From NCBI GenBank assembly GCA_002633005.1, contig NMRA01000483.1:51964-115963 (forward strand): a stretch of 64,000 bases of DNA, read 5' to 3'. The notes under the pieces were generated by a model, which worked only from the letters and a program-made list of their open reading frames with translations, did no database searches and was not told the DNA's origin. Positions 24,001 to 34,624 of this stretch are shown here, piece by piece; the stretch's first letter is position 1, and each line of letters begins with the position of its first letter. The translations under genes were made by a program, and so were the position numbers. This stretch comes from Phoronis australis (taxonomy: Eukaryota; Phoronida; Phoronidae).

Positions 24001-26118
24001 TTGTGCCACCAAGTGGCCATTTTTACTGTTTTTTAGTTTGTTTTTTGGCATCCACCCCTCTATCAACTAAACCGCTCTTATGATTATTATGAAAGTTGGC
24101 ATGTCTGTTCTTACTATCAAGAAGATGGCTGAAGATGATTTTCCGACGACTTTGATTACTGTGGCACCTCCTAGTGGCAGTTTTTTTGTGCCCATGGCTC
24201 TATCTCCTACACTGTATGTAGGATTTTTACCAAATTTAGCAAGTGTATTTATATAATTTTGACAACGGACAATGATGACTTTTGCATGGAACAAACTACC
24301 GGTGCGCCTCCTAGTGGCAATTTTATTTTTTTTACGTTTCTGTATCTTTAAAGGTCCTCATCGTATTTTCATAAAACTTGGAATATAGGCATCTAGTGGT
24401 AAGATGACGCTATCATCTGGTTTCGGATGGATTCGAGGTATTGTGCGCCACCTAGTGGGCATTTTAATGATAGAAATGAACAACTCTAGAACTGAGCACA
24501 TCGTTTGCAGTGCATTTGTGGGCACATTTCAACGCTTTGCGTTGCTCTTGTTATGATACTAAAAATACTCATAGAAGCACACTTGGGTGCTGTCATGGGT
24601 GCATTTCAAAGCTTGGTGTTGCTTTTTTATTCAAGACTCCTATGATGCAACCATCAGTACAGCCTCTTTTGGCGGGAAGCACTTACCAGCAGCATCGCTT
24701 ATGGAGTTCGTCCGACTAACCAAGTCAGGTAAAATGGGGTTTTCACTCAACATTAGACACTCACGTTTAGAACAATTTAAAATGTAGCATTAGGTACCTT
24801 GGAGGGACTGTCTTCACCCTGGCTTCGATATTATTAGCTAGACCATTGGGCTCGAGGTAGCTGCCTGTTTTAAGTGCTTAAAATCACCATTTACCTTATT
24901 TTGGCATGTGACTACATTGTCAGCATCATTAAACCTTGCTTTATAGCACTGCATATCACAATCATGTATTCAGTATCCAAAAAAAATCGAATTTAATTGA
25001 AAGTTTCTTAGCTTCTCAGACATCAGTGTGTCAACCATCAGGCCTCTTACTGAGCATTATCTCAACCATCAGGCCTCTTACTGAGCATTATCTCAACCAT
25101 CAGGACTCTTACTGAGCATTATCTCAACCATCAGGCATCTTACTGAGCATTATCTCAACCATCAGGCCTCTTACTGAGCATTATCTCAACCATCAGGCCT
25201 CTTACTGAGCATTATCTCAACCATCAGACCTCTTACTGAGCATTATCTCAACCATCAGGTCACTTACTGAGCATTATCTCAATCATCAGGCCTCCTACTG
25301 AGCATTGTCTCAAGCATGCTGTTTCTTTCAAAGCCCAGAAATCACTTCTCATTTCACCCTTGTTATAAAGTTCATGTAAGTGGTCGAAATCAAATTATAC
25401 TGACTGAAGGCTGGTGCATTGAGATATTCAATGGGTTGGCCTTCATTTTGTTTGGTTAAAAAACATTTTCTCCTAAAATGATTAAACTCCTCCAGCCTTC
25501 TTACTGCAGCACACTTTCAACAGTTTGGAAGAAGCAAAGTTGAACCCTATTTTTCAGTCAAGTGCCTTCTGTGATCAAAACCAGAGATTAATATTTTGTA
25601 CAGTAAACTCAACATGTTGTTCCATTAAAATTTGTACTTAGGTATTGATAAAATGTAGTGTTCAGGAAAGAGTCTGCCAACTACTTTGCTAAATGTTGGT
25701 AGTCTCAGTTGACAGGTTACTTTGCTCCTTCATTTCTGTCGCACATAAATTAAGACCTTAATAATTTGCCAAATAAATAACTCTAATTGGTTTTTTAATT
25801 GGTAACTCCATTCTTCAGTCACTTTGGCTTGAGATGTTGATATCTGTGATTTCAAAATAATACAAGAGAGCAACAAATACATTTTTATACTAATATAAAT
25901 TTGTGTAAAGGGAAGTTTTATTTTGATTGACAGGAGGATTCATCATCATTGGAATTTTGGAGGATTTTCTCACACAAGACCCGGACACGAGAACCTTTGA
26001 GGCTATTCTACAAAAGTTTTGTGACCAGGGGAAATGTCAACTTATTGAGAAAAGAGTTTGTCCTGTGTTTGACTTCAAAAGAAGACCTGGATTTGTTTTT
26101 GTTATTCAGAAAAAATAA
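18024..26118 (+). CDS. METTL27: METTL27-like SAM-dependent methyltransferase, copy 2
   Basis: Exons 18024-18122, an incomplete exon 2 whose visible part is 21488-21535, then 22694-22832, 24636-24728 and 25934-26118. Exon lengths and phases equal copy 1 (99, [129], 139, 93, 185). The first part of exon 2 is lost in the 192-N gap, so the product cannot be read in full. It would be about 214 residues if exon 2 matches copy 1. Motif I is ILDIACGTGLVGLE, exon 3 has NVDGLDGSHNM, exon 4 has SYDATISTASF and exon 5 ends VFVIQKK. By eye exon 5 is 54/61 identical to copy 1, exon 3 about 35/46 and exon 1 only about half. The N-terminus therefore diverges fastest. No premature stop is seen. Same likely role as copy 1; introns are larger and hold minisatellite and R3 units. 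Confidence 0.87.
18453..18524. repeat. Perfect 24-bp hairpin flanked by 9-bp direct repeats
   Basis: The left arm 18462-18485 is exactly complementary to the right arm 18492-18515, with a six-base loop CGGGCC. GATTTTGAC stands directly outside both arms (18453-18461 and 18516-18524). It lies in intron 1 of methyltransferase copy 2. It could be a tiny inverted-repeat insertion with target duplication or a template-switch product. Confidence 0.85.
20586..20870. repeat. Dispersed repeat family R4, copy 1
   Basis: It aligns with 34625-34890: AGGAACTNACAC, TCAAGTTTTAGAATG, CATTG.AAT.TT, a lysine-rich AAAAAGGAG..GTCTCTA tract, CAGCT.CTCAGA.GAT and CATGTCCCCT. On the minus strand both copies preserve a SSEK..DG.IK reading, suggesting a decayed coding segment of a transposon that I cannot identify. 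It lies in intron 1 of methyltransferase copy 2. Confidence 0.45.
21241..21295 (+). repeat. (TC)n low-complexity tract at gap edge
   Basis: A TC-rich microsatellite runs directly into the N gap and probably caused the assembly break. Confidence 0.85.
21296..21487. other. Assembly gap (192 N)
   Basis: The run of Ns removes the acceptor and first 81 bases expected for exon 2 of methyltransferase copy 2. Open frames reading through it are meaningless. Confidence 0.99.
22901..22939. repeat. Perfect 18-bp hairpin in intron 3
   Basis: TTGTGAATAGTCCTGTTC (22901-22918) is followed by a three-base loop CAT and its exact reverse complement (22922-22939). The outer flanks CTGTATAT and ATATACAG are also complementary. 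Confidence 0.85.
23885..24470 (-). repeat. Degenerate array of ~140-160 bp units with CTCF-core-like ends (R3)
   Basis: Four units end at about 24025, 24190, 24325 and 24465. Units 1 and 4 are most alike, sharing TGTATCTT, TTGGAATATAGGCATCTA and TGGATGGATTCGA. On the minus strand each unit begins with a box related to CCACTAGGNGGCGC: 24004-24017, 24164-24177, 24304-24317 and 24445-24458. The last matches the vertebrate CTCF core CCASYAGRKGGCRS at every position. Located in the long intron between exons 3 and 4 of methyltransferase copy 2. Confidence 0.6.
25031..25309 (+). repeat. 31-bp minisatellite, nine units
   Basis: Nine head-to-tail copies of a 31-bp unit beginning TCAACCATCAGGCCTCTTAC start at 25031 and recur every 31 bases to 25309. 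Single-base variants mark units 3, 4, 7, 8 and 9, with the last the most diverged. Intron 4 of methyltransferase copy 2. Confidence 0.97.
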
Positions 26119-27599
26119 TCGGTGGACAGAGTTACAGTGATTTTAGACATTTGAAAAAATAGTCTTGTGACAGAATTCATATTTCTCTATAATTGTCTGT
26201 ATTTTGTCATATCATTCTCAGGAATAGACAATTTGTTAATTGTCAAGTCATTTTTAACATTTCGCATAGATGTAATTGGTGTCTTGGTATAATTTTTGTC
26301 CCATTCCCAGTTGCAATGACTACCCCTAATTTATCTTATGGCATTACACAAGAGTACACACTAGCGTCAGTTTATCAACAGTGTTGCACTCAAGCAAACA
26401 GACACATGGTTTACTAGTTACATAATAGTTCTCTGGCCTTTGGACACTCATTTGATTGGCTATTCCTTGTCAGTTTACACACAGTAATTTCAACTAGAGT
26501 TGGCTATTGGGGCTTTGACAGTAGCTGTGTTCCCATGTATTTGGATATATTTCAAGAAAAAATTAACAGGCTGAAGTCCACAAGTGGTCATGTCCTTACT
26601 GATTGCCGCAAGTTGCTCAGTTGTCATAACAGTCTCAGTAATTAAGTAAGCAAACCCTTGTAACTCATGAATAAAAGTTCCTGCAATAAGTCCAGGCAAA
26701 TTTGGTGGAGTCAGAACAGAGATAAATGGTATTGCAAATGCAAAAATTTTCCGATTATTACTATTGATTTGGCACACAAACCCATGATAACCCCGGAAGT
26801 TATGTAAGTAGGATGAGCATAGATCCATCCATTTCTTGATATAGCAGGTACTGAAATACGCTTTGTCCAGTCACCAGGAGCCGGGGGTCTAATGTTTACT
26901 AAAACCGAAACTGTAATTATTTTTAGCATTTTCTAGTGTACTTTTGTGTGAACTCGAGNCCCCGTTCTCTGGATGTCACCATATTTGTACCGACCGTCCA
27001 CGTCCCCCATAGGTGGGTTGGGAGGTAATAACAGAGATGCAGCCCGAGTCACCGTGAACCAACAAAGTTTCACGGAGAGTAAGAATGGGTTTAGGGCCAG
27101 CACACCGACTCACTTGAGACAGGCAGGTTAGCTCGCACCTATTCCTCTGCGCTGGCTCTAATATCAAGATTTGTTTTATTAAGATCAATTCGGGAAAACT
27201 TCATTTTATCATGGCTATATTTTCGAAGGAATTTTTTGGAAAGGTGAGGTCCCGAGGTCCCAGGTATGAGTGCCTTTGTGGTCGTTTCAAAATCCCTTGA
27301 AACCAATGAGCTCCTGGTATAGCTCATTGATGAAACACAGCCGGTAGTCCAGTTTCTTGTGGCTGAGGGAAATGATACAGAGTGTCCCAAAAACTTCAAC
27401 GCCTAGAGTTCAAATTCAGCTCCAGTGGATCACTGAGATTCTGCGCAGGCCATTGCATGGTTACACCTTATCGTGGGTGCGTCAGTCATCGCATGCTCCG
27501 TGTGTGTAGTTTGCACAGGAATGGAAAGCAAATGATTCAGTTTTGAAGAAAATCCATTACGCAATACAATTTGAAACTAACAACACGGAGGTAGTTTAA
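26119..27599. other. 3' flank of copy 2; no further gene recognised
   Basis: It includes the presumed 3' UTR. Minus-strand open frames at 26490-26828 and 27139-27399 have no recognisable motif. One N at 26959 marks a contig join. Confidence 0.4.
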
Positions 27600-28345
27600 A
27601 GAGAACCTTTCCAAGTTGATGAACAACAAGTCTAATTTCATTTATTTAAGTACTTAAACTTCTTTTTCTATCAACGGTTTGTGAAATTAAACGCACTAAT
27701 CTATTTCCTAAGTCAATAATCAATTTATTGTCATTTGAATTGTGAGAAAATTTTGGGACACTTTGTAGAGCCGTCCGACATTCATCAATATCTTTGAGAC
27801 TTCAGATAGACAAATCAAATCGTTTAGTGTACTGTGCTATTTAGATATCTGATTGCAACTAAGTTCGTTAAAGCATTGTCATTTCTTACAAGATTAGCTT
27901 CTAATTGTAAAAAATCATCTGTCAGTCGCCCCATTTTCGTAGATACATAAACATTTAATTCAGAAACCAGCAATCGAATCCATGAACAATGCGTTTACCT
28001 TGATTTAATGACTTCATTCCTTTTTGATCCCCTGTTAGTGAGTTTTAACGACAAATCTTGTACTGAAGTCAAAAAGCAATGCATTTATTGTCATTTGAAT
28101 TGTGATTAAATTTTTGGGAATTGTCCAAATTTCATCAATGTCTTTGTGTGAGTTGTTATAGATAGGAAAGAAGCGTCCGAGTGCACTTTACTATTTGGAG
28201 ATGGGATTATAGTTTTTTCCATATTCAGGCTTCAACTGAATTCCCTGAAACAATATCATTTCTTAAAATATTAGCTTCTAATTGCCAAAAATCATCTTAT
28301 AGCCTTTCGGTTTTCTTATATACGTAAACATGTAAATCAGAAACC
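27600..28345 (+). repeat. Repeat family R2, copies B and C in tandem
   Basis: Two consecutive copies with a period of about 378 bp (CAGAAACCA recurs at about 27960 and 28338). Each carries GCATTTATTGTCATTTGAATTG or a close variant, the TATTT.GAGAT tract and TTAGCTTCTAATTG. Related to 15950-16265. Confidence 0.65.
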
Positions 28346-28764
28346 AACGAATTTGTTTATCAAAACTGAATGTTATAAGCAATTTCCGCAGGCATGATCG
28401 CAGATTTTTGACGGGAACACGGGAGATGGGGGATTCACATTAAGGTATATTTGTGCTCATTTCCGAGATACCTATAACGGTTTGCGAGTTTAAGTTGAAC
28501 TCCAAAAAAGCGCTGAAATATTTGTTTATTATTTCGAATATTTTGAGTACCTCCGTTCGACATGTACACGGTCACCACAGTCGTTTCGACATGTGTGAAT
28601 CAACAGATCCCAGTAACGACCATCAAAAGAAATTCTATTCTTGTGATACTGTTGGAAAATTATAATAAGTATTTGTAGCTAACCATCGGAAGTAGCCTTT
28701 TTGTGTAATTCACAAATAGTGATCTTCACGTTCTTCAAAATTCCAACTTTTTGATGGTGGTCAA

Positions 28765-29250
28765 TCCTATTGGGTTTTTCACATTAATTTTTTGGTTGTT
28801 TGGGTCGAATGTTTTGATACTGCTTTGCTGTGCACGGTTGTTTTGTGTTTTTGATGAATTTTGAATCTTAACTTTTCCTCGTGAATAGTTGGCAGTGTCG
28901 GATTTTCATGTCTAGAGGGACACCCGAACCGCTCCACGGAGAAGGAGTCCCGCCTGAAAAGGGACACCTAAGATGAAAGGCTACACATCATTAAGCTTGG
29001 AAAACAGTGACAGTTCATTCCATTGTCGGGTGACCTTGCAAGAAGTGACTTTACTCAGTCAGCATGACAGCCGGTTGTACGATTTCACAAAAACAGGAAA
29101 ATAGAGATAATCGATTCCAACATTGGGCCCCCTCTTGGTGAGCGGGCCCCTTGAGCATTTGCCAATAAAAACACGAAAAGGGTGGCCACTTAAATGTCAT
29201 CAATGACGCTCTTCAAGAGCTGTGCCCCTAAATAGGAAAAGATCTATATT
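28765..29250 (+). repeat. Dispersed repeat family R1, copy 2
   Basis: Aligned in inverted sense with 9425-9885 over the whole length (see that entry). Its right end, GATCTATATTTTA, abuts the left terminus of the element starting at 29254. Confidence 0.65.
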
Positions 29251-29253
29251 TTA

Positions 29254-29765
29254 CATGCGCGCACCTAGCCTAAAATATAGATGGCTTGAATTTTTCGTTA
29301 TTTGGACCTTTTACTGAATAAGAGGAGGCAGTGTGGCCTGGTTGATAAGTGCCCGCTTGCTTTACTCGAGTTCGTGGGTTCAAGTCCCACCAGGTCACAC
29401 TGCTAAACCCTTGAGCCAGGTTTCTAGCTCCTCAGCTCGGTTTTAACCATATTAATAAAGCATAAAAATATTTCCAGGTGATCAGTGCAATGGGTCCACA
29501 TGCGAGGCCTGCGCACGTCTGGTACAACGTGTATCAGACCGCCTGCAATTATTTTTTATTTTTTTACTGAATAAAATTAACGGGGACTAAAAAAGGGGGC
29601 CACTAGGTTCAGGCCTACGAATTGTGCATCCGCGCCGACTTCCTGTAGACTTCGTGCATTGTGGACTTTTGTCCCATTTACTCGGACTTTTTGTTTCACT
29701 GAGGCGGACCATTTTGCCCAGTTCGCCAAATTGGAGGCCCCCGAGCCCCCCTGGGTGCGCCCATG
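29254..29765 (+). mobile_element. MITE family M2, copy 1, split by a SINE
   Basis: The ends CATGCGCGCACCTAG and CTGGGTGCGCCCATG are inverted copies. Shared internal blocks with 52162-52416 and 36551-36747 include CCTAAAATAT, GGACTAAAA, CCACTAGGTTCAGGCC, GTGGACTTTTGTC, CGGACTTTTTGTTTC and TTCGCCAAATTGG. Removing the SINE and one target duplication leaves about 259 bp, close to the 255 bp of the 52162 copy. Confidence 0.8.
29322..29561 (+). mobile_element. tRNA-derived SINE with 13-bp target duplications
   Basis: A 240-bp insertion is flanked by TTTTACTGAATAA at 29309-29321 and 29562-29574. Its head (about 29334-29400) has a tRNA-like layout: TGGCCTG pairs with CAGGTCA as acceptor stem, an A-box-like segment follows, and GTGGGTTCAAGTCCCAC forms a perfect T-arm. 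The D-arm is shortened, and the anticodon-like loop reads CTTTACT, so it is not a functional tRNA. The tail is T/A-rich (ATTATTTTTTATTTT). Body 29400-29545 is unrelated to tRNA. Confidence 0.85.
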
Positions 29766-32700
29766 TTTTCAAGTCAGGAAATGCGCAGCAATTGATTTTT
29801 TTATGTTAATTGTCAGGCCATCAATTTTCTCAAGTGATTACACAACATAGAGAAAGAAAATCACGAAAAAATAGAGTGACACTTGTTTTTGTTACCTTTC
29901 GATGGAGCAGGGCCTCTGGAAAATATAATTTTAAATTTCTGAATTTGCAAAACTGTCTTATTGAATTTAAAAATCCAGTGAAGTAATGTGCCCCGCAATT
30001 GCAAATTTTGTCGATTTTCGAAATACATGTATGAATGATACAGTGCACGTTTTCAAGTGCGTTTAGACGACTTAGGTACCTACGTGAATGCAACAAAAAC
30101 GGAGACTCTAAGAACAATGTCCTGGCCAGGGCTCTCGAAGGGTAAACCATGCACTGATACTGACTTGTCAAATGTTTTCTTGAATTTTCTCTCTTATTCG
30201 TATTCGTAGTCTTTCTTTTCCCGACTGTCCTCGGCCCCAAGCCTATGTCGGTTGACATGGTTTTAACCATGACGCCTACAAATTTTTGGGGGGCACGGAC
30301 CCCCCGCTTCTTACGGCTCTGTACAGCTGGCTGGCTATTAATGAGACATAGCATAAGTGACAGGCACTCTCACACTCCTCTCACACTCCTCTTATTTTCA
30401 TTGAATTATCCTAATTTGAGAGGCGTCTACATTTATTTTCATTAAAGTAGTAGGGCCCAGCTTTCAGATTATTAGAAATGTCATAAATAAAAGAGGACCT
30501 TATAATAAAGATGAAGAGGCAAGAAAAAATGTAATAAATGAGTAAATAAAGTGAGTAAACAAAGTCCACAAAGTGGTGAGAAGATTTAAGGAACGTAGTG
30601 AAGTCCGCTAGCAGATCCCCTGGGTCCCATCTCGATGCACGACCGTACAGCAAGGTGTTTTCAAGAATTAATGTTTCGTAAAATGCCCGGTAACTACCGG
30701 AACACAAAACAAAAATACAGCCCGGTGAATTTGAACTATCGCTAGCTACAGACAAACCACTGGCCGGTCTCTAATCTTTGTACTCGAAACGAACTCGGAA
30801 TTGTATTTGTCAATTTCTCTGCTCCTTTTATCCGAACTCAATATCCCAAATACACGATACACGAACTCATACACGGGTCACGGACTCATCGGCTTCCCAG
30901 GTCAGCTGACATCTACATTTTGTCCGTAAATCGTGTTTGGCGGTCGTTAACCGTGTTTCTTTGTGAATGTGAGTCCGTGTCCCGTGTATTTGGGTGAATG
31001 GATCGTGTTTTGTAAGTCCGTTCCCGTGTTTGTGAGTCGGTGGACGGTGTTTGCAGGTCCGTGAGTCGTGTTCATGCGTCCGTGACCGTGTTTATGAGTC
31101 CGTTAACCGTGTAGTTTAGGTAGGCCTACCTTGAATATAAGCGGCATGAGACTGTGCTCGAATACATTAGTTTATGCCTATGGGTTTCTAGTCTAAGTTT
31201 GCATTTGAAAACCCTTATATCCATGCTACAATCTCACAGCACAAATATGCAGTAGTTTTAAGGGAATAGAGTGGAGTCGCTATTTGGGACTGATTCACTG
31301 GACCCCCATCATCCGTAAACCATCAGGTTTCGGAAATGGGTAGCGAAATTGGGGTGGGTTGTGTTTAATGGAACTGGAATCAAGAGGGGTAGGGGGTTGA
31401 AAACCAGCAACAGATGGAATTCCTGTCTGCATTCCAATGAACCTGCCTTATATGCCCATAGCCAAGACGCCTATTGGATACACAGTCCATTTAGGGTAGC
31501 TTTTACGATGCATTCACACTTTTTGAAATCAATTATCGACAGTTAGTTAAGGCATATTCAGCCTACATCGGCAGGTAAAAGTGGCCAACTTCAAAGTAAA
31601 TAACATAAGGAAGCCTTATTTCCTGACTTGATGTTTTAAGACCCGTGTCAAAACAAAAGTCTAAAGAAACGACATTGTCACTGAGTGTGACTGAGTTTCC
31701 AAGATAGCACACACACTACCGAAGTACCCACCGATGTAAGACTCAATGTGCTTTTAAAAGAACACTTCCTTCGACACTTCTTATGGAAAATTATCATGCG
31801 GGTTACCAAACCAAACAACATTTATTAAGCACTGAAGTCCATATTATGATTATATAATATAAATTATTGACCAACGATGGCCAGAATGTTAACTGTATGG
31901 GATCACAAGACATAATTTAAATAAATAGCAGCGAACCAATAAAAACAATGAATAAATGAATAATAATAAATAAAGAATAATAAAAGAAATATATGATAAT
32001 ATAACAATAATAAAATTAGTAAATAAGTAGTAATAGTAAATATTATGAATTTTTAGATCTGAATGTATTAAGACTGCAGAAAAAAAATGAAAGAAAGTAA
32101 TCAATGGGCATAGAAAAAAATAATCGATAGTTCCCAAAATCATGCAAACAATTAACGATAATTTTCTATATAAGCGATCAAATGCAGGGAACAGTAAAGA
32201 CATTAAGATCAAATCACCCAGTCCATCTCTGGTTGACTGGCAGCAGTTTCACGCAAAAACATTCTTTGTTTCAATCGTGAACATCATCTATCTTAATCAG
32301 TGGGGAAGCAAAAAAGTCACGAATTTTCAATTAACTGTTGCTTCAAACGCAGGTATTGCGAAAAGCACCGTTGCTTTTTACCGACTGGAACGTCATGTCT
32401 TGCCATATTTGTTTATTGCACACACGTCCGCTAGATGTCTCTACGGTCCATGCAACAACAGTGGCCGCCGGTGGCCGTTCAGTGGGATTTCGCTAGGTGG
32501 TTTGTCTCCCTCTCAACCGGTCTCTGGTAATACCCAGTGCAAGTGCTGGCGTTCGTTTTAACGTGAAAACGATCATCTGGTTTTGTGAATGGACAATAGA
32601 GACCGCTACCTCCATGACTGTAAATTATAAATAACCACAAGAAATATTTGAAAACTTGAATGGTATATACTTACAACATGATAAAATACAAAAGTACACA

Positions 32701-33237
32701 TGCATGTTACGGAGCGTGTAGACATCCGTTGCAGTTTTCGCAAGAGCAGATCTCAGAGAAAAAATCATGAGCAAGAGTGGCAAATTCATTTAAGGCAGTA
32801 CATTGTCTCGTTACTGATGGCAATGAGTGAATGAGTTCCACAGCAATACGTTAGTACTGACGCTAGGTGGTACCGTCTCTGACGATACCTGCCTGCTGGC
32901 TGAGCTAAGCACGCAGGGAACCAGAGAGTAGATTACTTAGCCCTCGCCTCCGGGGCAAAGCTGTATACGCATTTGTCATTTGGACGATAGCTAGGACTAT
33001 GAGGACGATAGACATCGAGCGGACTGCCGGAAATAATCAATGCAAACTATCGCGGCTTGTCCATTACAGTCCCTTTGGGGAGGCAAGCTCTTCCACTGGA
33101 GGGTAAGAGTAATTCGATGGATTTTACATCCCATTTCCTATTATTTTATATTAATATCAATAAAATGGGGTGCAAAAAAGAACTCAACTTACAATAATTT
33201 TTTCAGATACTACAAATTTCTCTTAAGCTACCATGTT
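29766..33237. other. No protein gene recognised
   Basis: It includes the longest uninterrupted open frame of the window (29830-30354, minus, 174 codons), which shows no recognisable domain. There is a degenerate short repeat at 30895-31120 and a very AT-rich tract at 31900-32110. The frame at 32142-32561 likewise has no motif. Confidence 0.4.
30895..31120 (+). repeat. Degenerate ~22-26 bp tandem words
   Basis: A loose succession of CCGTGTTTNTGAGTCCGT-like words separated by similar spacing. Individual units are highly diverged, with at least seven recognisable. Confidence 0.55.
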
Positions 33238-33311
33238 GGCCGGTTAGCTCAGTTGGTTAGAGCGTCGTGCTAATAACGCGAATGTCGTGGGTTCGACCCC
33301 CACACTGGCCA
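33238..33311 (+). tRNA. tRNA-Ile (anticodon AAT)
   Basis: A full cloverleaf of 74 bases. Acceptor GGCCGGT pairs with ACTGGCC (one G-U), with discriminator A at 33311. The D-arm is GCTCAGTTGGTTAGAGC. The anticodon stem TCGTG/CGCGA has loop CTAATAA (anticodon AAT at 33272-33274). The T-arm is GTGGG-TTCGACC-CCCAC. There is no intron. All conserved tRNA bases (T8-like, TTC in the T-loop) are present. It decodes isoleucine ATT/ATC after A34-to-inosine editing. Confidence 0.97.
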
Positions 33312-33314
33312 AGG

Positions 33315-33320
33315 TTTTTT
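33315..33320 (+). terminator. RNA polymerase III T-run terminator
   Basis: Six Ts begin four bases after the tRNA-Ile discriminator, as expected for Pol III termination. Confidence 0.85.
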
Positions 33321-33437
33321 CGTCGTGTCATTTCACACAACTCAACACTATTTTATTTTTTTTTAATCCACCTAAACACAGACGTTAATAATCAAATTAG
33401 TTTGACCCTGTGTGGTGAGAGATGAATAGGTTGTGAC

Positions 33438-33529
33438 TAGTGGCGGTTATAGGGAGGGGGGGAGGCTATGGCCCCCCTAAAATTATTCCAGATACCATTT
33501 GGCAGTTCGGAGTGCGAATTGCTGACTAG
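33438..33529 (+). mobile_element. Second copy of the hAT-like terminus
   Basis: TAGTGGCGGTTATAGGG, a G-rich then C-rich hairpin (GGCTATGGCCCCCC) and CCATTTGGCAGTTCGG align with 13730-13812. TGACTAG occurs at 33434-33440 and again at 33523-33529. This may be a target duplication of a very short element or coincidence. A CATGTGCGCACCCAG end like that of family M2 follows at 33532. Confidence 0.4.
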
Positions 33530-34624
33530 CTCATGTGCGCACCCAGGGGTAGGGATCGGAAGGCGAATCACGCGAAATCCCCCCGTCCACGAGGCCTAGT
33601 GATTGAAAATTTCTCTTCGAAGTACAAATCACCTTACCACACAGGTGACAATTTGAAAGAGCACAAAATGCTACTTGAGACAGGGCCTATGAGAACTTGC
33701 AACAGGGCGGGTGGGCTATTGATGGCGACCGGGAGGTAAATTTTTCCCTCACTCGGCGAAAACTGAAATTCCCCTCTCAGAGACAGGCACCTTTTCCCCT
33801 CGGATAATGAGGCCCATGAAGAAACGTGATAACTATGCTTGCTCTGAAACTGAGCTCTAAAACGAGATTATGCTTTAGACGAACGAATTAGGTGTTTTAA
33901 TTTTAAAATTCACTGAACTTTGTCCAGACTGATATTTAACCCATCAATTAGACGCGTCCGCAAGAATGAAAACCAAGAAAGCAGAATTGATTTTCAAGTA
34001 AATTTTATTTTCAATTATTAGCCGCGTGAGTTACGTCTATTGTTATGTGAGTGGTCCATCATCCGCGTGACTGACGCTCATCATTCATTTCGTAGGCTAG
34101 GCATCCCCTCTTGTGCAAGAATGTTTTAAACGGTACCCGTGCATTCGATCGCTACTGGTATTAAAGTCTGCAGAACACGCCCACCGATCTGTTGACTTAC
34201 GGTCTCTAGTTTTAGTTTTAAGTGTTGACAATGTCCCTACCGTTTTCGCTGCCTTTAGCAATGAGGTAAATGTACAGCTCGTTGGTCTTAGCTTTTGTAT
34301 TTGTGATAAGCGTTATCTGGTGGTGGAATTTGGAACTACTATTCCAAACGCACTTCTATTAAAGTTGTAAACAGAAATAAACTACCAAACTGATCTGTCG
34401 TCAGTTAATTTAATAACACAGTTACAATATTTAATAGGTGTAATTGGGAAGCTCTTGCTTTTACAAAAGAAAAAATCCATTAAAATAATACGTTTTTTAA
34501 TAAAGATTGACTATTTTAATTTCAGATCTTTCATAGGCCTACCTTCTTCTGGTAAAGAACATTTCAACATTTTACATTAGGCCAATGCCGACAGCTATCA
34601 AAAGTTACTGTCTTATCAAATTAG

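Noticed and set aside
25031-25309. CRISPR-like regular repeats
   Set aside because: Units are contiguous with no spacers and the context is a eukaryotic intron; a minisatellite.
32142-32561. 139-codon + frame
   Set aside because: No recognisable domain, no splice context, adjacent to AT-rich low-complexity DNA.
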